Source of the DNA: Wenyingzhuangia heitensis
GTDB lineage: Bacteria > Bacteroidota > Bacteroidia > Flavobacteriales > Flavobacteriaceae
Assembly: GCF_011762155.1 (NCBI RefSeq)
Contig: NZ_JAASQL010000007.1
Coordinates: 1 to 64,000, forward strand
DNA length: 64,000 nucleotides
Direction of reading: 5' to 3'
How positions within the stretch are numbered: position 1 is the stretch's first letter; each line of letters opens with the position of its first letter. A program made the position numbers and the translations under genes. Positions 53,580 through 62,424 of the stretch are shown piece by piece. The notes below the pieces were generated by a model. It saw only the letters and a program-made list of their open reading frames with translations. It was not told the origin of the DNA and did not search any database.

Positions 53580-54554
53580 ATGATTATGATTAAACAGTTA
53601 TGTGTGCTTATTATTGGTGTAGTTTTTTTTATTTCATGTTCTAAGAATTCAGATAGTTTTATTCCTCCTGTAGATAAAGTAGACAAGGAAGAACCGTTAG
53701 AAGAAGAAAATCCCATAGAAGAAGATATTGCTTTAGGAGAAAATACATCTGTGCCTAGTTTTTTAGAAGGAGAAAATCCAAATGTTACAGTTAAAAAATG
53801 GGTAAAAGTAAATTTGTTAAGTGATGAATTTGAAACTACAAATTTGGACACGGATAAGTGGGCAATATTAACAAGTAGTTGGATTGGGAGAGAACCTGGT
53901 ATTTTTAAAGAAGATGCTGTTGCTTTAGCTAACGGAAATTTAACCATTACCAATTATAAATTAGCAGAAAAAGAAATTGTAAACGGAAATGAATATACGC
54001 ATGCAGGAAGCTTGATAAGATCTATAAATACAGCTCAACCCGGAATGTATATTGAATGTAGAATGAAAGCTAGTAAGACATTTATGTCTTCTACTTTTTG
54101 GTTGATTAATACAAGAAATGAAGGAAGCGGTTGTGATCAAAGAACAACGGAATTAGATATTCAAGAAACGGTGGGGCGTATTACAGATTCAACTCCAGAT
54201 TGGGCAAAAGATCATGATACAGGTATGTATTCTAATACACATAGTAGAAACAAAACTTGTGATGAAACAAAAGAAGGAAGTGAGGGAGCTGAAGTAGAAT
54301 ATGCAACTAAAAATTGGGAGAATTACCATATTTATGCAGCTTGGTGGAAAAGCTCAAAAGAAATATTGTTCTTTTTAGACGGAGAATATAAAAACACTGT
54401 GGTTCCTGTAGAAAATTTTGATTTACCTATGTATTTAAGAATGGTTACAGAAACGTATGATTGGAGTCCTGTACCAGCTGATGGTGGTTTAACAGGAACA
54501 AAAGAAGAACGTACTACTTATTATGATTGGGTTAGAACCTGGGAATTGCAATAA
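53580..54554 (+). CDS. GH16 endo-glycanase, lipoprotein (paralogue)
   Basis: This 324-residue protein starts at the ATG at 53580 or 53586. The lipobox is VVFFISC, followed by an acidic linker (EEPLEEENPIEED). The GH16 domain starts at VNLLSDEFETTNLDTDKW and carries the ExDxxE motif in TELDIQETVG (about residues 190-199). It ends YYDWVRTWELQ. Linker, domain start and end match the GH16 at 43109-44137, so the two are paralogues. A sulfated red-algal galactan is a plausible substrate given the sulfatase gene next to it; this is inferred. Confidence 0.85.
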   Translation: MIMIKQLCVLIIGVVFFISCSKNSDSFIPPVDKVDKEEPLEEENPIEEDIALGENTSVPSFLEGENPNVTVKKWVKVNLLSDEFETTNLDTDKWAILTSSWIGREPGIFKEDAVALANGNLTITNYKLAEKEIVNGNEYTHAGSLIRSINTAQPGMYIECRMKASKTFMSSTFWLINTRNEGSGCDQRTTELDIQETVGRITDSTPDWAKDHDTGMYSNTHSRNKTCDETKEGSEGAEVEYATKNWENYHIYAAWWKSSKEILFFLDGEYKNTVVPVENFDLPMYLRMVTETYDWSPVPADGGLTGTKEERTTYYDWVRTWELQ

Positions 54555-54570
54555 TTTTAAATTATAAATA

Positions 54571-54602
54571 AAAAAACATCAACTTATAAGTTGATGTTTT
54601 TT
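54571..54602. terminator. Bidirectional terminator
   Basis: A perfect palindrome around AACTTATAAGTT, with arms carrying ACATC/GATGT and A and T runs, lies between the convergent GH16 and mqo genes. Confidence 0.85.
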
Positions 54603-54629
54603 TATACTGTATATATATATTATAAAATG

Positions 54630-56019
54630 CTATTCAAAACATTTTTCCATTACGTTTTTCATTACAGAATAAGACGTAGATGCTCCAGGAGAAGCTCCTA
54701 ACAATGCAGCAATAGACTTATCTTTAGAAATAATAATTTCAGTTCCAAATTCTAATTTACCACTACGTTTTTTGTATTTTTTAATAATCTGTACACGTTG
54801 TCCTGCAACTACAACTTTCCAATCTTCATCTTTAGCATCTGGATAAAATTCGCGTAACATTTCCATTCTGTCTTCAAACTTTAAACTTACTTGTTTTACT
54901 AAGTAACCTACTAAAGGCAAGTTGTTGTAACCTGCACCTAAAAGACTCATAATGTTGTCAAATTCTACTGATTTAGGCAAATCAAAGAAAGAACCGTGCT
55001 TTAAAAATTTAGTTGTAAAACCAGCATAAGGTCCGAATAATAGTTCTTTTCTACCATTTATAACTCTTGTTGTCCATATGGGGAACAGACATTGGCGGAG
55101 CACCTTTTTTAGCTTTACCATATACTTTGGCAGCATGTCTCTCTATAACTTCTGGGTTGGTACAACGCAACCATAATCCGCTAATTGGAAAACCACCATA
55201 CCCTCTAGCTTCTTCAATTCCAGACTTTTCTAATAAAGATAATGCACCTCCACCTGCACCAATAAACAAGTAGTTGGTTACAATTTTCCAGTGTTTACCA
55301 ACGTTTTGTCCTTTTACAGATAGCAGCCAACGGTTATTTTTTGTTTTCTCAATATCAATAACGTTACTGTGATTGATCAATTCAACATTGGGTTGTTTAG
55401 ATAAATAACGAAAAATTTGTTCTGCAATTTCTCCAAAGTTTACATCATAACCTTCTTTAATATAAGTAGCAGCAACACTAGATCTTTTGTTACGTCCCTC
55501 CATCATTAAAGGCAGCCATTCTTTAATTTGTTCCCTATCTTTAGAAAAAACCATATCTTTAAAAAACTCAGTTTCTTTTAAAACGTTCCAACGCCTTTCT
55601 AAAAAATCGACATCTCTTTTACCTTGAACAAAACTAATGTGTGGTACTTCAGAAATACATTTGTCTAGATTCTGAATGTATCCTTTTTCCTTACAATCTT
55701 TCCAAAACGCAAGGGTTTCGTAAAACTGAGTGGCTGTTTTTACAGCTTTGCTAGGATCTACCACTCCACTTTTTTCTGGAGTATAATTCAATTCACAGTT
55801 TCCTGCATGTCCCGTTCCTGCATTATTCCATGCCTCAGAACTTTCTTCGGCCATTTGAGGAAGCTTTTCGATAACAGTAATTTTTTTACCAGGGTATTTC
55901 TCGAAAAGTAATATTGCCAATGTGGCACTCATAATTCCTCCTCCAATTAACACAAAATCAGCGTGTTTTATGGGTGGATGTTTAGATGTTGTTTTTTTAG
56001 AAGATGATTTTCTTGGCAT
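54630..56019 (-). pseudogene. mqo: Malate:quinone oxidoreductase split by a one-base frameshift
   Basis: Two overlapping leftward frames together encode one Mqo-like protein of about 462 residues. The N-terminal part (from 56019) has the FAD motif VLIGGGIMSATLA (about residues 22-34), the NNAGTGHAGNCELNYTP block, and reaches PPMSVPHMD at residue 316. It then runs into a premature TAG. The expected continuation TRVINGRKELLFGPYAGF is in the other frame. Removing one A at about 55070-55071 restores the full reading frame, so it is one extra base. Mqo is a membrane-associated TCA-cycle enzyme passing electrons from malate to quinone. Either the gene is newly broken or this is a sequence error. 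Confidence 0.85.
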
Positions 56020-56047
56020 TTTGTAGAACCTTTATTTTTTGTGCTAA

Positions 56048-56055
56048 CAAAGATA
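56048..56055 (-). promoter_or_regulatory. -7 promoter element of mqo
   Basis: The minus strand reads TATCTTTG, a full match to TAnnTTTG, about 29 nt before the ATG at 56019. Confidence 0.45.
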
Positions 56056-56170
56056 TAGGTTTCATGTCATTAAAATTGGCTATGTTTTAATTAAGATTGT
56101 GTTGTTTTGTTAAGAAACTAAAAATTTAACGAAAACGTTATAAAAGCTAAATTATTAACATTTTTAAATT

Positions 56171-56866
56171 TTAATAAATCATTTTAGGAGTGTAAAAAAG
56201 ATCTTTTAATGTTAGGTCATTATTTCTGTTTAATCGTCCTAGTATTTTAAAAAATACAATGGCAGTAATGTAGGCATCACCGTAGGCAGTGTGTCTGTCT
56301 TTCTTTTTAACTTTAAGCTCATCACAAACTTCATCTAAACTAAATACTTTGTTGTATACATCTGCATATACTTGATGTTTTGTCTTTTTAAACAAAACAT
56401 TGGTATCTAAAGTTTTGTTTTTAAGTTTAGGTAAGCCTATTCTTTTTAAAGCGTAGTTTACACAATTGATGTCGAAATTAATATGATGACCAACAATTAT
56501 AGCACCTTCTATGTATTTTAAAAATTTTTTTATAGCCTCTTCTTCTTTGCACTTGGTATAGTTTCCTTTTTTTAAAAGACCGTGTATAGCTACACTTTCT
56601 CTCTTAAAAATTTCCTGTTCTAAATATTTTTCAAAAGTATCTTTAACGTTTATGGTGTTGTTATAAATAGTAACTGCTCCCATAGATAAAATTCGATCAT
56701 TTTTAGGATCTAATCCAGAGGTTTCACAATCAAAAACAACAAATTTAGATTCTTTTATTGTTTTGTTATTTGTGGTTTTTATAGATTCTATATATTCTTT
56801 CCAGTAATCAGGATGATTTTTCTTTTTAAAATAGTACTGTATGTTTTTAAAAATATATTTAAACAT
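56171..56866 (-). CDS. DnaQ-like 3'-5' exonuclease
   Basis: This 231-residue protein is a DEDDh exonuclease: VVFDCETSGLDP (Exo I, about residues 43-54), HHINFDINCVNYAL (Exo II, about 122-135), and HTAYGDAYITA (Exo III, His and Asp, about 193-203). Such domains act as proofreading subunits or stand-alone nucleases. It follows the cNMP-CBS-DUF294 gene by 13 nt. This pairing of a DUF294 nucleotidyltransferase with a DnaQ-like exonuclease recurs in distant bacteria, which argues for a joint but unknown role. Confidence 0.88.
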   Translation of the reverse strand: MFKYIFKNIQYYFKKKNHPDYWKEYIESIKTTNNKTIKESKFVVFDCETSGLDPKNDRILSMGAVTIYNNTINVKDTFEKYLEQEIFKRESVAIHGLLKKGNYTKCKEEEAIKKFLKYIEGAIIVGHHINFDINCVNYALKRIGLPKLKNKTLDTNVLFKKTKHQVYADVYNKVFSLDEVCDELKVKKKDRHTAYGDAYITAIVFFKILGRLNRNNDLTLKDLFYTPKMIY

Positions 56867-56879
56867 AGGTGATGATGGT

Positions 56880-58793
56880 TTAAATGTTTGCTTGAAAACG
56901 GACCGCTATAATTTCCTGAATACTCTTTATTGGCTTAAAACAACGTCTTAGTTTTACCTTGTCAGATTTTGACAGGGTTTCTAGTTTGATAAATTTTCCA
57001 TCGTCTTCTCCTAGCGAGGTTAATCCGTTTTTTGTTTTAAATTTTAACAAAGCTTTAAAAGCATAAGCACATGCTTCGTATACTTCGGCATTTTGTGGTT
57101 CTAATTCTCTTAACTTATAATATCTTTCGGCAGTATTGTTTACTCCTTTTAGGTTGTGTTGTAGAGTTAAAATTCTGGCAGCATCTATCAACGGCATAAT
57201 AGCACGCTGTTTAATGTTAAAATGATCTTTGTGTGCCCCATCTTGATCTACAATAAATTGTCTAAAGAAACCAAGTGGACTAGGGCTTTTAAGAGCATCT
57301 TGCGCTAAAAACATAAAGAATCTTTTGTTGTCTTTGGTGTGTTTGTATACAGATATAGATAAATCATCTACTAATTTTTTATGGCCGTAAACAAAGTTAA
57401 AATCAAAAAATATGGCAGTTAATAATATGTTTTTTTCTGTAGGATTGTAAATCCAATCTTGAAACTGTGTTTTCCATTCTTTTTTACTTAAACACCATTT
57501 TGGATTGCTGGCCATCATTTCAGCAGGACAGTATTCAAAACCTATAGAATGTAAGTTTTTGGTAATTAAAGCCGCTAATTCCATATAGAAACTGCGAACT
57601 TCTTCTATTTGATCTTGAGGAACATCGTCAAAAATAATTCCGTTGTCTTGGTCGGTTGGGATTAATTGTTCTTTACGAGCTTGGCTTCCTAAGGCAAAAA
57701 ACGCAAATTTACAAGGAGGGGTTTTGTTTAATTCTTTAACAGATAATTCTACTACTTTTTCGTTGATAGACTCATTCAATTCTGCAACAACTGTTAATGT
57801 ATGTGTAAAAGAGATATGTTGATCGATATACCTTTTTAACAAATCGTTTAATTGTTGTCTTAAATCTCTTAGTCTAGAAATGGTTCTTGCTCGGCTAATC
57901 TGTTTCATTAACACTGCAGGGTTGTTACTTAAAGAAGCTACAATATCTTGTTGTGTCACCATTCCCAGCATTTTACTGTTTTTGGTACCGTCTTCTGTAA
58001 TACAAACGTTTTCTACTTTTTTTTGTAGCATAATAATTTGTGCCTGCGCAATAGAAATGTCTGAGGATGCAGTAACCACAGGGCTTCCCATTATTTCGCC
58101 TACACTTTCATCAATAGAATATTTACCTGTAGCTACAGTGTGCAGTAGTATTTTATTGGTAATAACTCCTATAGGTTTATTTTTTCTTAAAATAAAAATA
58201 GAACTAATTTTATTATCACTCATAATAAGAGCAGCTTCTCTTATTGTGTGTTTATGATTGCAACTAACGGCAGTAGTTGTTAAGTTACTTATTTTAGAAC
58301 TAAAGTAATCGGTTTGTCTGGTACGTTTGTAATCTGCAAAAATGCGTTCATTTTCTTCTTGAGAAAAACGTGTGGTAGAGTTACTAGCAAAACGAGTAAT
58401 TAAGTATTTACTAATTTCTGCATTGTTTATAAATTGCTCGTTAAATATTTGAATGGGAATTGCGTAAACAATAGACTCTTCGTAAGCTTTTGCGTTTAAA
58501 ATGTAGTTTTCGTTTACAATTAAAGGTCTTAGACCTAGAACATCTCCTTCATCACACATTTCAACTTCTACAGTTTTTTCTCCATCTTGTCTGTAGATAC
58601 GAATAGCTCCTTGGTTTACAATATAAAAGAAATCCTTAGGGGGTTTTCCCTGAGAATACAATGTTTCGTCTTTGTCTAAATACAAAACATTGGTTTCTAC
58701 AGCCAGCTTATATAAATCATTATAAGATAGATTATCAAAAGGAGGATAGTTTTTTATAAAGTCGGTTATTCTTTCTGCAATGCTATTTTTCAT
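56880..58793 (-). CDS. cNMP-binding / CBS / DUF294 putative nucleotidyltransferase
   Basis: This 637-residue cytoplasmic protein has a cyclic-nucleotide-binding-like domain (NVLYLDKDETLYSQGKPP, about residues 31-48, to about 140), two CBS domains (about 165-290) and a DUF294 nucleotidyltransferase domain with FFALGSQARKEQLIPTDQDN (about 362-381, GS and D-x-D residues). A C-terminal substrate-binding domain of the DUF294_C type follows (about 490-635). This architecture suggests a signal-controlled nucleotidyl transfer, as in GlnD relatives. The target is unknown. It sits 1 nt after the Nudix gene and 13 nt before the exonuclease gene. Confidence 0.88.
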   Translation of the reverse strand: MKNSIAERITDFIKNYPPFDNLSYNDLYKLAVETNVLYLDKDETLYSQGKPPKDFFYIVNQGAIRIYRQDGEKTVEVEMCDEGDVLGLRPLIVNENYILNAKAYEESIVYAIPIQIFNEQFINNAEISKYLITRFASNSTTRFSQEENERIFADYKRTRQTDYFSSKISNLTTTAVSCNHKHTIREAALIMSDNKISSIFILRKNKPIGVITNKILLHTVATGKYSIDESVGEIMGSPVVTASSDISIAQAQIIMLQKKVENVCITEDGTKNSKMLGMVTQQDIVASLSNNPAVLMKQISRARTISRLRDLRQQLNDLLKRYIDQHISFTHTLTVVAELNESINEKVVELSVKELNKTPPCKFAFFALGSQARKEQLIPTDQDNGIIFDDVPQDQIEEVRSFYMELAALITKNLHSIGFEYCPAEMMASNPKWCLSKKEWKTQFQDWIYNPTEKNILLTAIFFDFNFVYGHKKLVDDLSISVYKHTKDNKRFFMFLAQDALKSPSPLGFFRQFIVDQDGAHKDHFNIKQRAIMPLIDAARILTLQHNLKGVNNTAERYYKLRELEPQNAEVYEACAYAFKALLKFKTKNGLTSLGEDDGKFIKLETLSKSDKVKLRRCFKPIKSIQEIIAVRFQANI

Positions 58794-58794
58794 G

Positions 58795-59334
58795 CTAAAT
58801 GGCTTCTTTTAGTAGGTCAATAATATGTTTGTAATATTCAACATCATGAGGAACAAAATACGTAGTGTCTTTGTAATTGTTTTCTAAATAATCTAAGGTT
58901 ACTAGTTTTAAATCACTTACTTCTTCTGGTTGTGGAGTTAAGTCTGTAAGATTTGTTTTTAATTCTGTCAAATAAATATGATGAATTTCATGATCTATCA
59001 ACCCATTGGAATGTGCGTGTTTTTCTTCCCAAATTCCTTTATAGATTAATTGATCCTTGATCACCGTAAGGTCAACTTCTTCTTTAATTTCTCTAATAGC
59101 TCCATCTAAAAAGTTTTCTTCAGATGCCACATGACCTGCTACTGACACATCCCACAAATTTGGATAAATTTCCTTTTTTTTGTTTCTTTTCTGAATCAGA
59201 ATTTTTCCATTTTGATGATAAAACCAAATATGTACACTAGCGTGTAAAATTCCATTTTGATGGGCAAAACTTTTCATGCAAGCATTGCCTGTTGGTTGCC
59301 CCATAAGGTTTACAATATCTATAAGTTCATCCAT
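58795..59334 (-). CDS. Nudix hydrolase
   Basis: This 179-residue protein has a Nudix box GHVASEENFLDGAIREIKEEVDL (G-x5-E-x7-REIKEE; about residues 68-90), with Asp where the motif ends in Gly. The early MDELIDIVNLMGQPTGNACM and VHIWFYHQNGKILIQKR segments resemble the isopentenyl-diphosphate isomerase-like Nudix group, but that activity is not implied. It is first in a leftward operon with the DUF294 and exonuclease genes and diverges from menD. Confidence 0.85.
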   Translation of the reverse strand: MDELIDIVNLMGQPTGNACMKSFAHQNGILHASVHIWFYHQNGKILIQKRNKKKEIYPNLWDVSVAGHVASEENFLDGAIREIKEEVDLTVIKDQLIYKGIWEEKHAHSNGLIDHEIHHIYLTELKTNLTDLTPQPEEVSDLKLVTLDYLENNYKDTTYFVPHDVEYYKHIIDLLKEAI

Positions 59335-59411
59335 AATAAAAAGAAAGAGTGTATGGTAAAGATACTATCTTTTTATTTGTAATTTTACGCTCTTATAGAG
59401 AGAAATACTGA

Positions 59412-61094
59412 ATGAAATATCCTAAAAATGAATTGGCACAATTGGTCATTGCTTCTTGTGTATCAAATCATATAAACGAGGTAGTAATATCTCCGGGTTC
59501 TCGTAATGGACCCTTAACTATTGGGTTTAATCAAGTGCCAACTATAACATCTTATAGTGTGGTAGATGAGCGTTGTGCTGCTTTTGTGGCTTTAGGAATG
59601 GCTCAAAAAAAACAAAAAGCTACGGCTGTTGTTTGTACTTCTGGTTCTGCGTTGTTAAATTATTATCCAGCGGTTTCAGAAGCTTTTTATAGCAATATTC
59701 CTTTGCTGGTAATTTCTGCAGATAGACCTAAGTATTTAATAGATGTAGGCGATGGACAAACCATAAGACAAACAGGTGTGTTTAAAAATCATATTTTGTT
59801 TGAAGCTAATTTGGTTGAAATGCAATCGGAAGTAGATAGAGAAATTAATAAAGAGTTGGTTTACAAAGCAATTAAAATTGCCAATACACAGAAAGGACCT
59901 GTGCATATTAATGTTCCTTTTGATGAACCTTTGTATGATTTGGTTTCTGATATGTTAGAATATCCTTTAGAAAAAATAGAGGAAGAGCAAGTACTTACAG
60001 AAACTCCTTTAAAGGTAAAAGAATTAGAAGTGTTTGCTGATACATGGAACAAAGCTGCTAAAAAAATAGTGTTGGTGGGAGTGCATCAGCCTAGTGAGTT
60101 GTTACAAACACAAATTAATCATTTATTAAAAGATCCATCGGTATTGGTGTTTACGGAAACGAATTCTAACATCAATTCAAAAAACACAATCAATAGTATT
60201 GATCAGTTTTTAGCAGGTTTATCGGAAGAGGAAAAAGAATTTTATCAGCCAGATATATTGCTAACCATTGGTGGTTTGGTGGTGTCTAAAAGAATAAAGC
60301 AGTATTTAAGAGCTTTACAACCCAAAGAACATTGGGCGATACATGCAACTACGGGCTATGATACTTTCTTTGCTTTAACACATCATTTTAAAATATCTAC
60401 AGAGTTGTTCTTTAGTCAGTTTTTTTGGTTGATTAAAAATAAAGAAAGTAAATATCAGCAAAAAGGATTGAGGGTAAAAGAGACAAGAAAGCAACAACAT
60501 CATGATTTTGTGGCTACTTGTGAATATTCTGACCTTAAAGTGTTTGGTGTTTTAAACCAGTTTTTTCCCAAAAAATCAGTTTTGCAACTGAGTAATAGTG
60601 CTACAGTACGTTATGCACAGTTGTTTGATGTTGATGATTCTATAACTGTGTTTTGTAACAGAGGTACTAGCGGAATTGATGGAAGTACATCTACTGCTAT
60701 AGGGCATGCAATGCAAACTAAAAAACAAGTTACGTTGGTAACTGGAGATATTAGTTTTTTATACGATAGCAATGCTTTGTGGAATATGTATATTCCTACT
60801 AATTTTAGAATTATAATTGTAAATAACAATGGAGGTGGTATTTTTAAAATTTTACCAGGGCCTAAAAAAACAGATGCCTTGTCTTATTTTGAAACTCCAC
60901 ATGGATTAACAGCAGAGCATTTGGCCAAAATGTATGGTTTTGAATATTTGTTTGCAACCAGTATTAAAGGCATAGAAAAAGAGATGACTTCTTTTTACAA
61001 AGAAAGTTGTCAACCAAAAATAATAGAGGTTTTCACACCAAGTGATAAAAACGATCAGGTTTTGAAAACATATTTTGAATCGTTTAAAGTGTAA
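59412..61094 (+). CDS. menD: 2-succinyl-5-enolpyruvyl-6-hydroxy-3-cyclohexene-1-carboxylate synthase
   Basis: This 560-residue thiamine-diphosphate enzyme of menaquinone synthesis opens with the MenD motif ISPGSRNGPLTIGF (about residues 26-39) and has VVDERCAAFVALGMAQ (about 53-68, catalytic Glu). The cofactor-binding segment GDISFLYDSNALWNM with VNNNGGGIF lies at about 452-480. It joins isochorismate and 2-oxoglutarate. The short S1 gene starts 4 nt downstream, so the two are co-transcribed. No other men genes are in the window. Confidence 0.95.
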   Translation: MKYPKNELAQLVIASCVSNHINEVVISPGSRNGPLTIGFNQVPTITSYSVVDERCAAFVALGMAQKKQKATAVVCTSGSALLNYYPAVSEAFYSNIPLLVISADRPKYLIDVGDGQTIRQTGVFKNHILFEANLVEMQSEVDREINKELVYKAIKIANTQKGPVHINVPFDEPLYDLVSDMLEYPLEKIEEEQVLTETPLKVKELEVFADTWNKAAKKIVLVGVHQPSELLQTQINHLLKDPSVLVFTETNSNINSKNTINSIDQFLAGLSEEEKEFYQPDILLTIGGLVVSKRIKQYLRALQPKEHWAIHATTGYDTFFALTHHFKISTELFFSQFFWLIKNKESKYQQKGLRVKETRKQQHHDFVATCEYSDLKVFGVLNQFFPKKSVLQLSNSATVRYAQLFDVDDSITVFCNRGTSGIDGSTSTAIGHAMQTKKQVTLVTGDISFLYDSNALWNMYIPTNFRIIIVNNNGGGIFKILPGPKKTDALSYFETPHGLTAEHLAKMYGFEYLFATSIKGIEKEMTSFYKESCQPKIIEVFTPSDKNDQVLKTYFESFKV

Positions 61095-61098
61095 AATT

Positions 61099-61530
61099 AT
61101 GGAAGAGTTTGAAGAAGGGCAACAAGTAGATGTTGTAATAGGTAGTTTTTCTAAATTAGGAATTACGGTATTGGTAGATGAGGTAACTGAGGGGATTTTG
61201 TATAAAAATGAAGTTTATCAGCGACTAGAAGAAGGGCAACGTTTAAAAGCATATGTTAAAAAAGTTAGAGAAGATGGTAAGCTAGATATTTCTTTACAAC
61301 CTATTGGTTTTAGAAATAGTATTACCAAATTTCAGGTACAAATATTAACTGCTTTAAGAGCTCATAATGGTTTTTTACCTGTTACAGATAAATCGGAACC
61401 AGACACCATTAAGTATGAATTGGGAATGAGTAAAAAAGCATTTAAAAATGCTATTGGCGGTTTGTATAAAAACAAAGTAATTACGTTAGAAGAAAACGGA
61501 ATAAAATTATTAGAACATACACAAGAATAA
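61099..61530 (+). CDS. Short S1 RNA-binding / winged-helix protein (CvfB-like)
   Basis: The protein has 143 residues from the ATG at 61099 (MEEFEEGQQVDV), 4 nt after menD. An S1-type fold covers residues 1-70 (VDVVIGSFSKLGITVLVDE, GKLDISLQP). A small winged-helix part (about 78-140, GFLPVTDKSEPDTIKYELGMSKKAFKNAIG) resembles the end of CvfB proteins. CvfB has about 280 residues with more S1 repeats, so this is a shortened form. An RNA-binding regulatory role is likely but not shown. Confidence 0.75.
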   Translation: MEEFEEGQQVDVVIGSFSKLGITVLVDEVTEGILYKNEVYQRLEEGQRLKAYVKKVREDGKLDISLQPIGFRNSITKFQVQILTALRAHNGFLPVTDKSEPDTIKYELGMSKKAFKNAIGGLYKNKVITLEENGIKLLEHTQE

Positions 61531-61560
61531 AAAAAGGAAGCTAATTAGCTTCCTTTTTTT
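61529..61560. terminator. Bidirectional terminator
   Basis: GGAAGCTAATTAGCTTCC (61536-61553) is a perfect palindrome flanked by A and T runs. It lies between the convergent S1 and membrane protein genes. Confidence 0.88.
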
Positions 61561-61567
61561 ATGAATT

Positions 61568-62182
61568 TTAATGTATTAGAGAATCTAGTCTTTTGGAGGA
61601 TATATGCTGTTTTTGGTTGGTTTTACTAGCAAAAAAAACATTATCGCTAATATGTTTAGATTCAATGTAATCTTCTTTACTTATAGAATCTTTGGTAATA
61701 AGTATTACGTGTCTTTTGTTTTGAGTGCTTACTTTGTAAATATGATAACCTAATAAAGCTAAGGTGGGGTTTGTATAATAAATATTGGTTTTTACATAAA
61801 TAACACCAATAATAAACAAGATTAAAATAAACATTAATCCGTTTCTTTCTTTAGATAAATCAAAATCTAAATCAAAACTTAAAAGAGGAACTACATAAGT
61901 AACTAAAAAAGTTAAATGTTCCCAATTGTGATCTTCTACTTCTGTAATTTGTTCGGGTTTGGTAACTCCATCTTCTATGATGTATTTAAACTTATAATAG
62001 AATAAGAATCCTGAAAAAATAAAAATTAAGCAAACAATTGGGATTGCGTTAGAAATAACAAGTTCCTTAATTCCATTAGTGCTATATTTTTCAAAATAAA
62101 TGGGTATGTTTAATTTGTTTACGAACAATAATAAGAATAACAGCCATAGCGACAGTACATAGAGTTGGATTTTTAATAACAT
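61568..62182 (-). CDS. Four-helix membrane protein with a cytoplasmic tail (possible KwaA-like)
   Basis: This 204-residue protein has four hydrophobic segments (about residues 5-25, 45-65, 90-108, 115-132) and a 70-residue C-terminal tail with YTNPTLALLGYHIYKVST then ILITKDSISKEDYIESKHI. This pattern faintly recalls KwaA, the membrane component of the Kiwa anti-phage system. I make no firm claim, and no KwaB-like gene is adjacent. It is transcribed alone. Two C-runs of the leftward strand at 62281-62306 lie about 100 nt upstream. Otherwise it is a hypothetical protein. Confidence 0.55.
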   Translation of the reverse strand: MLLKIQLYVLSLWLLFLLLFVNKLNIPIYFEKYSTNGIKELVISNAIPIVCLIFIFSGFLFYYKFKYIIEDGVTKPEQITEVEDHNWEHLTFLVTYVVPLLSFDLDFDLSKERNGLMFILILFIIGVIYVKTNIYYTNPTLALLGYHIYKVSTQNKRHVILITKDSISKEDYIESKHISDNVFFASKTNQKQHISSKRLDSLIH

Positions 62183-62390
62183 TTTTTTCAGTTTTTAAGC
62201 AATTTGTGAAACACATAACTTGGTTTTATAAGAATAGCCTTATTTGGTATTTATGTTTTGTTTTACAACTTGCTATAAAAAGGGGGGATAGTTAAGGGGG
62301 AATTGTTTAAATATCTTCTTTCATAGCTTTCTAAAGTTAAGAAAAAATATATAAAAGAGATGATTGTTAAATTGTTAAGGCTTCTGTTAA

Positions 62391-62424
62391 AAACAAAAAG
62401 CAGCCAATTGGCTGCTTTTTGTTT
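62391..62424 (-). terminator. Terminator overlapping the U32 gene stop codon
   Basis: A perfect 34-bp palindrome with core GCAGCCAATTGGCTGC, flanked by A and T runs. Its right end overlaps the TAA of the U32 gene at 62423-62425. Confidence 0.85.

Noticed and set aside
53552-53953. Leftward 133-codon frame over the GH16 start
   Set aside because: Antisense to the signal peptide and linker of the second GH16 gene, with no promoter or family similarity.
57880-58257. Rightward 125-codon frame inside the cNMP-CBS-DUF294 gene
   Set aside because: Antisense to the CBS domains of a real gene; hydrophobic runs come from the complementary strand, not from membrane helices.
61568-62182. A complete Kiwa defence system
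   Set aside because: No second gene of KwaB type is next to it; only a weak resemblance of the membrane protein remains.
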